Below, one piece after another: positions 47,429-57,507 of a stretch of 64,000 nucleotides of DNA. Source of the DNA: Mycolicibacterium cosmeticum. GTDB taxonomy: Bacteria; Actinomycetota; Actinomycetes; Mycobacteriales; Mycobacteriaceae. Under the pieces are notes generated by a model. The model made no database searches, had not been told where the DNA came from, and was given only the letters and a program-made list of their open reading frames with translations. The number at the start of each line of letters is the position of its first letter. Within the stretch, counting starts at the first letter, position 1. The position numbers were made by a program, and so were the translations under genes. The stretch is from assembly GCA_016197365.1 (NCBI GenBank), contig JACPVS010000026.1, positions 1 to 64,000 of the forward strand. Direction: 5' to 3'.

Positions 47429-50400
47429 TCGTTCGTGTCATGCTGCGGATCTGGCGGGCCGCCACCGAGAGGGTGGCCAGGTCCCGCTCACCCTCTGCGT
47501 AGATCTCGTCGAGGGTGCGGCGCGCGCGGGCCACCCGGGAGGTGTTGGTGATCTCCCATTCCTCGATCTTCTGCTCACCGTTCTCGTCGGGTTCGCCGAC
47601 GGCCATCACGTCGAAGCACAGGGCCCGCAGCGACCCGTAGATGTCGTCGCGAATGGCCAAGCGCGCCAGCGAATGCCAGCGATCGTCACGCGCCAGCTGG
47701 GAGATGGCGGTCAGCAGACCGTCGGCACCCAGGTGGTCCATCAGCGCGAAGTAGGTGTCGGCCACCTCGGCGGCGTCGCGTTCCAGGATGTCGCTGATGT
47801 CGATGACGTCGAGCAGGCTGTACTGGTACAGGCCGGTGGCCACCATGTATGCCAACTCCCGCGGTACGCCTTGGGCGATGAACTCGCCGGCGTCCTTCTC
47901 CACGATCGCCTTGTCGTCGCCGCGCAGCCACTCCGACATCCGCGGGGTCAGGGCGGCCACCTTCTCCGCGAACCGGTTGATCTCCGCGCCCACGGCCAGC
48001 GGCTGGGGGCGGTAGTTGAGCAGCCAGCGCCCGGCCCGGTCGATGAGACGGCGCAGATCCAGGGTCATCCGGTCGGTCACTACGACAGGCACTCCGGCCA
48101 CCCCGGCCGCGCGGATGGCGTGCCAGACCTCGCCGACCTTGAAGATGGCGTCGGTGGCGACGTAGCTGCGCACCGCGTCCACCGAACTGACGCCGACGTC
48201 CTCGCTGATCCGGTAGGCGTAGGTGATGCCGCTGGTGTCGACGAGGTCGTTGATCAGCATGGTGGTGACGATCTCGCGGCGCAGCTGATGGCTACGGATG
48301 TCGCCGCCGAACCGGTCGCGCAGCTCGGCCGGGAAATACGACGGCAGCCGGGCGGCGAACACCTCCTGATCGGGTACGTCGCTGGCCAGCAGCTGGTCCT
48401 TGAGCGCCAGCTTCACATGCGCCATCAACGTCGCCAATTCCGGTGAGGTCAAACCCAATCCGAGATCGGTGCGGCGGTGGATCTCCTTCTCCGACGGCAG
48501 CGCTTCCAGTTCCCGGTTGAGGTCGTGCTGCTCGGTCAGTTCCCTGATCTGGCGGGCATGCACCGACAACAGGCTGGGCGCATTGGCCCGGCTGGTGCCC
48601 ATCAGGTCGTTCTGATCCTTGTTGTCGGCCAGCACCAACTCGCCGACCTCGTCGGTCATCGACATCAGCAGCGCGGTCCGCTCCCCCGCACTGACCTTGC
48701 CCGCCGTGACGAGCGAGTCGATCAGGATCTTGATGTTGACCTCGTGGTCGGAGCAGTCCACCCCGGCGGAGTTGTCCATCGCGTCGGTGTTGATCCGGCC
48801 ACCGGCCAGGTCGAACTCGATCCGGCCGCGCTGCGTCACACCGAGGTTGCCGCCCTCGCCGACCACCTTGACCCGCAACTGATTTCCGTTCACCCGCACC
48901 GGGTCGTTGGCTCGGTCGCCAACCTCGGCGTCGGATTCTGTCTCGGCCTTGATGTAAGTGCCGATGCCGCCGTTCCAGAACAGGTCGACGGGTGCCAGCA
49001 GCACCGCCTTCATCAGCGCGGGCGGGGTCATCTCGGTCACGTCGTCGGCCAGGCCGAGCGCGGTGCGCACCTGCGGGCTGATCGGGATGGACTTCTGCTC
49101 GCGGCTGTACACGCCGCCGCCCTCGCTGATGAGCGAGCGGTCGTAGTCGTCCCAACTGGAGCGGGGCAGCGCGAACATCCGGTCCCGCTCCACCCAGGAG
49201 GCGGCCGTGTCCGGGTCGGGGTCCAGGAAGATGTGCCGGTGGTCGAAGGCGGCGATCAGCCGAATGTGCTTGGACAGCAACATGCCGTTGCCGAACACGT
49301 CACCGCTCATGTCGCCGACGCCGGCCACGGTGAAGTCCTCGGTCTGGGTGTCCACGCCCATTTCCCGGAAGTGCCGCTTGACCGACTCCCAGGCGCCCTT
49401 GGCGGTGATGCCCATCGCCTTGTGGTCATAACCCACCGAACCACCGGAGGCGAACGCGTCGCCGAGCCAGAAGCCGTAGGACTGCGCGACGTCGTTGGCG
49501 ATGTCGGAGAAGGTCGCGGTGCCCTTGTCCGCAGCGACCACCAGGTAGGCGTCGTCACCGTCGCGGCGCACCACATCCGTTGGGGTGACGACGTTTCCGC
49601 TCGTCTTCTCCACGTTGTCGGTGAGGTCGAGCAGACCCGAGATGAACAGCCGATAGCAGGCCACGCCCTCGGCGCGCTGGGCATCACGGTCGGCGGCACC
49701 GTCACCGGTGGGCAGCGGCGGATGCTTGACGACGAACCCGCCCTTGGCGCCGACCGGCACGATGACGGCGTTCTTCACCGCCTGCGCCTTGACCAGACCC
49801 AGGATCTCGGTGCGAAAGTCCTCGCGGCGATCCGACCACCGCAGCCCGCCACGGGCCACGAAGCCGAATCGCAGATGCACGCCTTCCACCCGCGGCGAGT
49901 AGACGAAGATCTCGAATTTGGGCCGGGGCAACGGAAGTTCGGTGATCAGGCCGGGGTTGAGTTTGAACGACACCACATCCTGGGCGCGTGCCGAGTCCGG
50001 GCTGGTGACGAAGTAGTTGGTGCGCAGGGTGGCCTGCACCAGGCTGGCGAAGGCTCGTAGCACCCGGTCGGTGTCCAGGCTGACCAAGGCGTCGATATCG
50101 GCGGCGACCGCAGCCGCGGCGGCCTGGGCGTCGCGCGCGGGTTCGGTTGCTGGGTCGAACAGAGCCTCGAACAGTTCCACGAGCGAGCGTGCCGTGCCCG
50201 CGTTGTCGTTGAGCACCGTTTCGATGTGGGACTGGCTGTACGGGAATCCGGCCTGGCGCAGGTATTTCGTGTAGCCGCGCAGGATGGTGACCTGCTGCCA
50301 GGTCAGCCCGGCGCGCAGCACCAGTTCGTTGAAGCGGTCGATCTCGGCGCGGCCGTGCCAGATGGCGGTGACCGCGTCGGCGAACAGTGTCGCGGTGGTT

Positions 50401-52253
50401 TCGGGATCCTCGTCGGCCGGGATGGACTGGTGCGGGGACACTTTGAACTGGTAGATCCATACCGGGAGACCGTCGGCGCGGGTCACCGTGAACGGCCGCT
50501 CCTCCAGCACCACCACGCCCATGCACTGCAGCATCGGCAGCAGTTCGGACAGCGAGGCCGAACGCCCGCCCAGGTACCACGTCAGCTTCGCGACCCGGTC
50601 ATCCGCGGTGCCCTCCGCGAACACCAGCTTCACCGAATTGTTCTGCAGCTGTTCGATGATGGCGATGTCGCCGATGGCCTCACGCGGCGTGAACGCCTGC
50701 TTGTAGACCTCGGGGAACGCCGACGAGTAGTGCTCGGCCAGCGCCTGGCTGATCGCACCGGACTTGACCGATCCGATCAACCGGTCGGCCCAGGTCCGGG
50801 CCGCCTCGGTGAGCAGCTGCTGGATCCGGCTCTCGTTCGCCGTGCTGGTGTCGATGTCGGCGCGGCGCACACCCTCGGGCATCTTGATGGTGAAATGCAC
50901 GACAGCCCAGGGTGATTCACTGACCCGAGCGGCGTAGTCGATGCTGACGCCACCGGTTTCGCGCACCAGAATGTCCTGGATGGCAAGCCGCACGGCGGTG
51001 GTGTAGCGGTCGCGTGGCAGATAAACGAGGGCCGACACGAAATGCCCGAGTTGGTCGGCACGCAGGAACAGCAGCGCCCGGCGCAGCGAGCCGAGGTCGA
51101 CGACAGCCCGCGCGGTGTCCAGCAGTTGCGCGCCGGTCAGCGCGAAAAGCTCGGAGCGCGGGATGGTCTGGATGATGTCGAGCATCAGCTGGCTGGGATG
51201 GCTGGGATCGCCCTGACTCCTGGCCAGCACCTCGTCGACGCGGCGCGCGACCAGCGGGATCTCGAGCACGTTGGCATTCATCGCGGCCACCGTGAACAAC
51301 CCGACGAAGCGGTGCTCGACGGCCTGCGGGCCACCCGGATTCTCCCGGACCACCACCATGTAGGGGTAAGCGCCGTAACGCAGGAAGCTGGGCATCGTCG
51401 CCTGGGCCAACACCACAAGGTCACCGGGAGCGGTCAGCTCGGGGAAGACGTCGTTGCGCGTCCGCAGCACGCCCAGCCGGCTGGCCGGGTCGACGGTGGC
51501 CGCGCCACCCCGCACCCCGCACCGCTGATAGCCCAGCAGCACGAAATGTCCGTCGGCCAGCCAGCGCAGCAGCGACGCGACATCGCGGCGGTCGGGACCG
51601 GCGAAGTGGCCTGCGTGGTCAGCGTCCAGCGCATTGGCCAACCCGACGAGGGTGGCGTTGAGTGCAGCGGAATCGGTGGCGATCTGCCGCGCATCGGCCA
51701 GCACGCTGGGCAGCAGGGCGGCTGCCTCGTTGACCGCGGCAGGATCGGCGGTCGGTGCGAGACGCACGTGGATCCAGGTCTCGTCGATCCCGGCGGCCGG
51801 TGCGCCGGGGCCGGTGGCCGGGGCGACGTCGAGCAGCTCGCCACCGGGTCCGCGACGCACCCGCAGCACCGGATTCATGATCGACACGTAGTTGACCCCG
51901 AGCCGGTGCAGCAGCACCGTGACCGAATCCATCAGCATCGGGCTGTGGTCGGTGACCACCTGCAACGCCGGACCGAATCCGCCCGTGCTCGCCCCAGGTG
52001 CATCGGCCGGGTACACCGCCACCAGGGTCTGCCCCGGCGCCCGGCGCTGACCCAGCTGCGTGTGCGCGGCCAGCAGTTCCGGGGACATCACCTTGCCGGT
52101 GATGGCCCGATCCACCGGAACGGTCACCGCGACGTCGTTGGACGGCGCGTCGCCGTGCGGTCCGTGATGGGTGGCCAGGTACGCCGCCGCGAGGAGCCCG
52201 ACGGCCTCCTCGCTCAGGCGCAACTGCTGGGGGGCTGATGGATTCAACGTCAT
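47406..52253 (-). CDS. gdh: NAD-specific glutamate dehydrogenase, large (180-kDa class)
   Basis: The protein has 1615 residues from the ATG at 52253; the frame extends to 52313 without better signals. The N-terminal 700 residues hold ACT-like regulatory regions (DHSPMLMDSVTVLLHRLGV). The catalytic domain has GLRWSDRREDFRTEILGLVK and PVGAKGGFVVKHP near residue 835, with GVGDMSGDVFGNGMLLSKH later. It oxidises glutamate to 2-oxoglutarate with NAD and is known in mycobacteria to be inhibited by unphosphorylated GarA under PknG control. It ends inside the thioesterase start. Confidence 0.96.
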   Translation of the reverse strand: MTLNPSAPQQLRLSEEAVGLLAAAYLATHHGPHGDAPSNDVAVTVPVDRAITGKVMSPELLAAHTQLGQRRAPGQTLVAVYPADAPGASTGGFGPALQVVTDHSPMLMDSVTVLLHRLGVNYVSIMNPVLRVRRGPGGELLDVAPATGPGAPAAGIDETWIHVRLAPTADPAAVNEAAALLPSVLADARQIATDSAALNATLVGLANALDADHAGHFAGPDRRDVASLLRWLADGHFVLLGYQRCGVRGGAATVDPASRLGVLRTRNDVFPELTAPGDLVVLAQATMPSFLRYGAYPYMVVVRENPGGPQAVEHRFVGLFTVAAMNANVLEIPLVARRVDEVLARSQGDPSHPSQLMLDIIQTIPRSELFALTGAQLLDTARAVVDLGSLRRALLFLRADQLGHFVSALVYLPRDRYTTAVRLAIQDILVRETGGVSIDYAARVSESPWAVVHFTIKMPEGVRRADIDTSTANESRIQQLLTEAARTWADRLIGSVKSGAISQALAEHYSSAFPEVYKQAFTPREAIGDIAIIEQLQNNSVKLVFAEGTADDRVAKLTWYLGGRSASLSELLPMLQCMGVVVLEERPFTVTRADGLPVWIYQFKVSPHQSIPADEDPETTATLFADAVTAIWHGRAEIDRFNELVLRAGLTWQQVTILRGYTKYLRQAGFPYSQSHIETVLNDNAGTARSLVELFEALFDPATEPARDAQAAAAAVAADIDALVSLDTDRVLRAFASLVQATLRTNYFVTSPDSARAQDVVSFKLNPGLITELPLPRPKFEIFVYSPRVEGVHLRFGFVARGGLRWSDRREDFRTEILGLVKAQAVKNAVIVPVGAKGGFVVKHPPLPTGDGAADRDAQRAEGVACYRLFISGLLDLTDNVEKTSGNVVTPTDVVRRDGDDAYLVVAADKGTATFSDIANDVAQSYGFWLGDAFASGGSVGYDHKAMGITAKGAWESVKRHFREMGVDTQTEDFTVAGVGDMSGDVFGNGMLLSKHIRLIAAFDHRHIFLDPDPDTAASWVERDRMFALPRSSWDDYDRSLISEGGGVYSREQKSIPISPQVRTALGLADDVTEMTPPALMKAVLLAPVDLFWNGGIGTYIKAETESDAEVGDRANDPVRVNGNQLRVKVVGEGGNLGVTQRGRIEFDLAGGRINTDAMDNSAGVDCSDHEVNIKILIDSLVTAGKVSAGERTALLMSMTDEVGELVLADNKDQNDLMGTSRANAPSLLSVHARQIRELTEQHDLNRELEALPSEKEIHRRTDLGLGLTSPELATLMAHVKLALKDQLLASDVPDQEVFAARLPSYFPAELRDRFGGDIRSHQLRREIVTTMLINDLVDTSGITYAYRISEDVGVSSVDAVRSYVATDAIFKVGEVWHAIRAAGVAGVPVVVTDRMTLDLRRLIDRAGRWLLNYRPQPLAVGAEINRFAEKVAALTPRMSEWLRGDDKAIVEKDAGEFIAQGVPRELAYMVATGLYQYSLLDVIDISDILERDAAEVADTYFALMDHLGADGLLTAISQLARDDRWHSLARLAIRDDIYGSLRALCFDVMAVGEPDENGEQKIEEWEITNTSRVARARRTLDEIYAEGERDLATLSVAARQIRSMTRTSGTGTSG

Positions 52254-52361
52254 AGTTGAAGGCTCCTCAAAGACGGCTGCGCACCGGCGAACGTCGTCGT
52301 CGGCTGTACGCACGAGCGAGACTAGTCGCCCCGCTCGGCGCTGTGGCCCTGCACCGCCGGA

Positions 52362-54035
<1,674 letters not shown>

Positions 54036-54102
54036 TGCCTCGTCGTGCCTTTCGTCCGCAAGAAGTCTCGCGGACCCATCCTAGGCAACGAGGGATGCGC
54101 CG

Positions 54103-54549
54103 CTACGCCGAGATCGACAGCTCCTCCGGCTCATCGGTGTGTTCGGCGCTCTGGTCAGCGTCGGGCTCGGTGGTCGCGACCGGTTCGGAGGCCGGCCGGG
54201 TCCTGTCGAGCTTCATCCGGCAGCGCGTCAGATCCGGACCCACCGACGTGGCGCGCACCTCGGTCGTGGACCGGCGGTTGCCTTCCTTGTCCTCGTATTC
54301 GTTGGTGAAGATATGCCCCACGACGACCACCGGGTCGCCTTTGTACAGCACGCCGACCACCCCGTCGGCGACCCTTCCCCAGCAGTTGACGGTGAGGTAG
54401 AGCGAGTTCCCTGCTTCCCAGGTGCCCTCGGCGGTGCGCCGGCGTGAATTGCTGGCCACCCGGAACCGGGTGAAGTCCTGCTCGCCGACGCGGCGCGGGA
54501 CGGGGTCGGTGATCACGGTGCCGACCACGGAAAAGGGTGTCTCGAACAT
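54103..54549 (-). CDS. Single-stranded DNA-binding protein paralogue (SsbB-like, Rv2478c)
   Basis: The protein has 148 residues from the ATG at 54549, with AAAGG eight bases upstream. The OB fold is MFETPFSVVGTVITDPVPRR, FTRFRVASNSRRR, NSLYLTVNCWGRVADGVVGV and KGDPVVVVGHIFTNEYEDKE. The C-terminal tail is acidic but ends EELSISA instead of the DDDIPF-type tip of the essential SSB, so it may not recruit the usual partners. It is a second SSB, as in other mycobacteria. It precedes ettA on the same strand. Confidence 0.9.
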   Translation of the reverse strand: MFETPFSVVGTVITDPVPRRVGEQDFTRFRVASNSRRRTAEGTWEAGNSLYLTVNCWGRVADGVVGVLYKGDPVVVVGHIFTNEYEDKEGNRRSTTEVRATSVGPDLTRCRMKLDRTRPASEPVATTEPDADQSAEHTDEPEELSISA

Positions 54550-54706
54550 GGCGTTGCCTTTCGTCATTTCTCCGGTGCCGGCAGCTGATGTGTGCGAAAG
54601 CCGGCCTGTGCATCCATTGAGCCGACCGCCACCGACAGGACGCCACGCGCCGCCGCGACCGGGGCCACGCCTGTGGATCAATCGGGCACTGTGGATAACC
54701 GGGCCC

Positions 54707-54712
54707 TAGGGT
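54707..54712 (+). promoter_or_regulatory. -10 element (TAGGGT), leaderless allophanate hydrolase
   Basis: TAGGGT ends seven bases before the ATG at 54720, and no ribosome site lies between. Confidence 0.55.
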
Positions 54713-54719
54713 TTGGCCC

Positions 54720-56339
54720 ATGACTGTGTGGATCAGCCGACGACCCGATGCCGATATCGATGCCGATCTGGCCGCCAGCCGGGCTGCCGGCGGATCGCTG
54801 GCCGGGGTGCGACTGGCGGTCAAGGACAACGTCGATGCCACCGGGCTGCCGACCACCGCGGGCTGCCCCCAGTTCGCCTATCAGCCCGGGTCCGATGCCC
54901 CGGCGGTCGCGGCCCTGCGCGCGGCCGGCGCCGTGGTGATCGGCAAGACCAACCTGGACCAGTTCGCCACCGGCCTCGTCGGCACGCGCTCGCCGTACGG
55001 CGCGGTGTCGGACTCCCGCCGGCCCGCCTACATCAGCGGGGGGTCGAGTTCGGGTTCGGCGGTGGCGGTCGCCTCGGGCGTGGCCGATATCGCGATCGGC
55101 ACCGACACCGCAGGTTCGGGCCGGGTCCCGGCCGGCCTGCAGGGCATCGTCGGCATCAAACCGACCCTCGGGGTGATCAGCACCGACGGTGTCATACCTG
55201 CATGCGAATCCTATGACTGTGTCACGATTTTCGCCCGCGACCTGGCGCAGGCCAACACGGCGATGGCGGCCATGGCCGCCGCCGGGGACCGCGCGTGGCC
55301 GGCCGACACCCGCTTGTCCGCGCCGCCGAATCCCGTTGTCGCCGTGCCGTCGACGCTGCCTGCACTCGACGAGACATGGCAGGCCGCGTTCGAGGCCGCG
55401 GTGGGCACCCTGGAGAAAGCCGGTGTGCGCGTCGTCCGCGTCGACATCGACCCGTTCCTGGCGGCCGCCCGGTTGCTGTACAACGGTGCGCTGGTGTCCG
55501 AAAGGTACGCCGCGGTGGGCGAATTCATCGATGCCAATCCCGGCGCCGACATCGATCCGACGGTGGCGCGCATCGTCACCGGGGCCCGGGACATCCCGGC
55601 GCACCAACTGGTCGCCGACCGCCGCGAGGTGGCCCGGCTGCGCGAGGTGGCGATGTCCGCCCTGGAGGGCGTGGATGCGCTGCTGGTGCCGACCGCGCCC
55701 CTGCACCCCACCCTGGACGAGGTGGCCACGGACCCGATCGGGGTGAACTCGGCGATGGGCACCTACACCAACTTCTGCAACCTCTTCGATCTGTGTGGTG
55801 TCGCGGTGCCCACCGGCACCGCGGGCGAGGCGCAGTTCGGGGTCACCGTGCTGGCGCGCGCCTTCGAGGATGCCGTCGCCATGGATATCGCGGCCATCGC
55901 CGCAGATGCCGAAGCACCGCAACAGGTTTGGCCGCTGGCCGTGGCCGACCACACCGAACTCGTGGTGTTCGGCGCACACCTGCGCGGCGGCCCGCTGGTG
56001 TCACAGCTGACCGATCTGGGCGCCCGCTGGGACGGTGAGCTGACGACCGCGCCGAGGTACCGGATGACGGTGCTCCCGACGACCCCGCCCAAGCCGGCCA
56101 TCACCCGCGTCGCCGAAGGCAGCGACGGCGCCGCGCTGCTGGGGCACCGGTGGCTGCTCTCCCCCGCCGCGCTGGGCCGCTTCCTGGCCGCGCTGCCCGC
56201 ACCCATGCAGCTGGGCAAGGTCGAATTCAGCGACGGGACATGGCGCACCGCATTCGCCGCGGACGCCTCCGCGGCGACGGGTGCAGACATCAGCGGTTAC
56301 GGAAGCTGGCCCGCCGCGATCGCCGCCGGCGCGGTGTAA
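54720..56339 (+). CDS. atzF: Allophanate hydrolase (AtzF type), without adjacent urea carboxylase
   Basis: The protein has 539 residues. The amidase domain has the Ser-cisSer-Lys triad: Lys in LAVKDNVDATGLPTTAGCP near 35, GGSSSGSAVAVASG near 107 and IGTDTAGSGRVPAGLQGI near 127. The C-terminal domain (about 425-539: VFGAHLRGGPL, LLSPAALGRFLAALPAPM, GKVEFSDG) is the allophanate-specific decarboxylating part. It splits allophanate to ammonia and CO2. Urea amidolyase systems normally place it beside a biotin-dependent urea carboxylase, which is absent here. It may serve another source of allophanate. Confidence 0.88.
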   Translation: MTVWISRRPDADIDADLAASRAAGGSLAGVRLAVKDNVDATGLPTTAGCPQFAYQPGSDAPAVAALRAAGAVVIGKTNLDQFATGLVGTRSPYGAVSDSRRPAYISGGSSSGSAVAVASGVADIAIGTDTAGSGRVPAGLQGIVGIKPTLGVISTDGVIPACESYDCVTIFARDLAQANTAMAAMAAAGDRAWPADTRLSAPPNPVVAVPSTLPALDETWQAAFEAAVGTLEKAGVRVVRVDIDPFLAAARLLYNGALVSERYAAVGEFIDANPGADIDPTVARIVTGARDIPAHQLVADRREVARLREVAMSALEGVDALLVPTAPLHPTLDEVATDPIGVNSAMGTYTNFCNLFDLCGVAVPTGTAGEAQFGVTVLARAFEDAVAMDIAAIAADAEAPQQVWPLAVADHTELVVFGAHLRGGPLVSQLTDLGARWDGELTTAPRYRMTVLPTTPPKPAITRVAEGSDGAALLGHRWLLSPAALGRFLAALPAPMQLGKVEFSDGTWRTAFAADASAATGADISGYGSWPAAIAAGAV

Positions 56340-56456
56340 CCGCATCTACATCACACAAAGCATCCAATCACCCCGCATTCGAGAGCATTGACAGCAAATT
56401 GACAGCTGGGACCTGTGCTTCAGCTATCGATTAGATAAGCTTCGTGATATAGATAC

Positions 56457-56945
56457 GTGGTGACTCCGCGACCGTCCGACGATTTCGCGCGCGAGTGCAT
56501 CGGCAACATGCTCGACGATGCGACAGATCTGACCGCACGCTTCTTGTCCGATCGCGCCGAACTGAGCACGTCGGCGGCGTACGCGATCAATCGGGTGTCC
56601 CGGGAAGGGCCGATCCGGCTCACCGCCCTGGCCGCCAAAGAAGGCGTGAGCCAGCCGTCGATGACGCAGCTGATGCAGCGCCTGGAACGTGCCGATCTGG
56701 TGGCCCGGGTCGCCGACCCCGATGACGGCCGCGCCTGCCTGATCGGAATCACCGAGCAAGGTCAGGCGTTGCTCGACAATCGGAGGCGCACGCGCCGGGA
56801 GCGGCTGCGTGAGTTGTTGGCGACGTTGACGCCCGAAGAGGAACGCGCCTTGTCCCTGGCCGCCAGTGTCGCCGGCCCGATCCTGACCCGGCTGGCCGCC
56901 GATGCGGACGACGCAGACGGAACGGATGACGCCGTGCGCGGCTGA
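56457..56945 (+). CDS. MarR-family transcriptional regulator
   Basis: The protein has 162 residues from tandem GTG codons at 56457/56460. The winged helix-turn-helix is clear: SREGPIRLTALAAKEGVSQP, then SMTQLMQRLERADLVARVAD and PDDGRACLIGITEQG. Upstream DNA is AT-rich with a TAGATA direct repeat (56431 and 56449 regions, 18 bases apart) that could be its operator. It stands 60 bases before mmpS-mmpL on the same strand and is the likely local repressor of this efflux operon, comparable in role to Rv0678 for mmpS5-mmpL5. Confidence 0.9.
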   Translation: MVTPRPSDDFARECIGNMLDDATDLTARFLSDRAELSTSAAYAINRVSREGPIRLTALAAKEGVSQPSMTQLMQRLERADLVARVADPDDGRACLIGITEQGQALLDNRRRTRRERLRELLATLTPEEERALSLAASVAGPILTRLAADADDADGTDDAVRG

Positions 56946-57005
56946 GTCGACGGGCACATGTGTTTTGCGGTCGATACGACCGATTGATCGCTGAAAGAGG
57001 TTGGG

Positions 57006-57446
57006 GTGCAGAAAATTCGAGTCGGCCGCTGGCTGAAAAAAGCGTGGATCCCGTTGGTCCTCATCGTGGTGCTGGCCGTCTCAGGTCTGGTGGTCTCGCG
57101 GCTGCACAAGATGTTCGCCTCCGAGGACCTGAACGCCAACGCCGGCGCAGGCATCGAGATCGTCCAGTTCAATCCCAAGGTTCTGGTCTACGACGTGTAC
57201 GGCGCAGCAGGTGACACCGCGCAGATCAGCTATTTCGACCCAGATGCCAAGGTGCATTCGGTGACCGCGACGCTGCCGTGGTCGATCACCTTGTCGACCA
57301 CGTTACCGACGGTCAGCGCCAGCCTGATGGCGCGTGCCGAGGGCCAACAGATCGGCTGCCGGGTCACCGTGAACGGAACCGTTCGTGAGGAGCAAACAGC
57401 CGATGGTGTCGACGCCCAGACCTACTGCCTGGTGAAGTCCGCATGA
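57006..57446 (+). CDS. MmpS-family accessory membrane protein
   Basis: The protein has 146 residues from a GTG with AGAGG five bases upstream. One N-terminal membrane helix (WIPLVLIVVLAVSGLVVSRL) is followed by a periplasmic beta-rich domain typical of MmpS (KVLVYDVYGAAGDTAQISYF, TATLPWSITLSTTLPTVSAS) and a cysteine pair (GCRVTVNG ... YCLV). MmpS proteins partner an MmpL transporter during lipid, siderophore or drug export. It lies 61 bases before the MmpL start, in the same operon as the MarR gene. Confidence 0.93.
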   Translation: MQKIRVGRWLKKAWIPLVLIVVLAVSGLVVSRLHKMFASEDLNANAGAGIEIVQFNPKVLVYDVYGAAGDTAQISYFDPDAKVHSVTATLPWSITLSTTLPTVSASLMARAEGQQIGCRVTVNGTVREEQTADGVDAQTYCLVKSA

Positions 57447-57507
57447 GCGACGCTTGCGGAGCGAATCAACGACCGACATGCGGGATCCGAGCCTGCGAGG
57501 AGACCGC

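Noticed and set aside
48477..50060. A 527-residue open frame antisense to gdh.
   Set aside because: The gdh frame is conserved along its length; the antisense frame has no recognisable domain or ribosome site.
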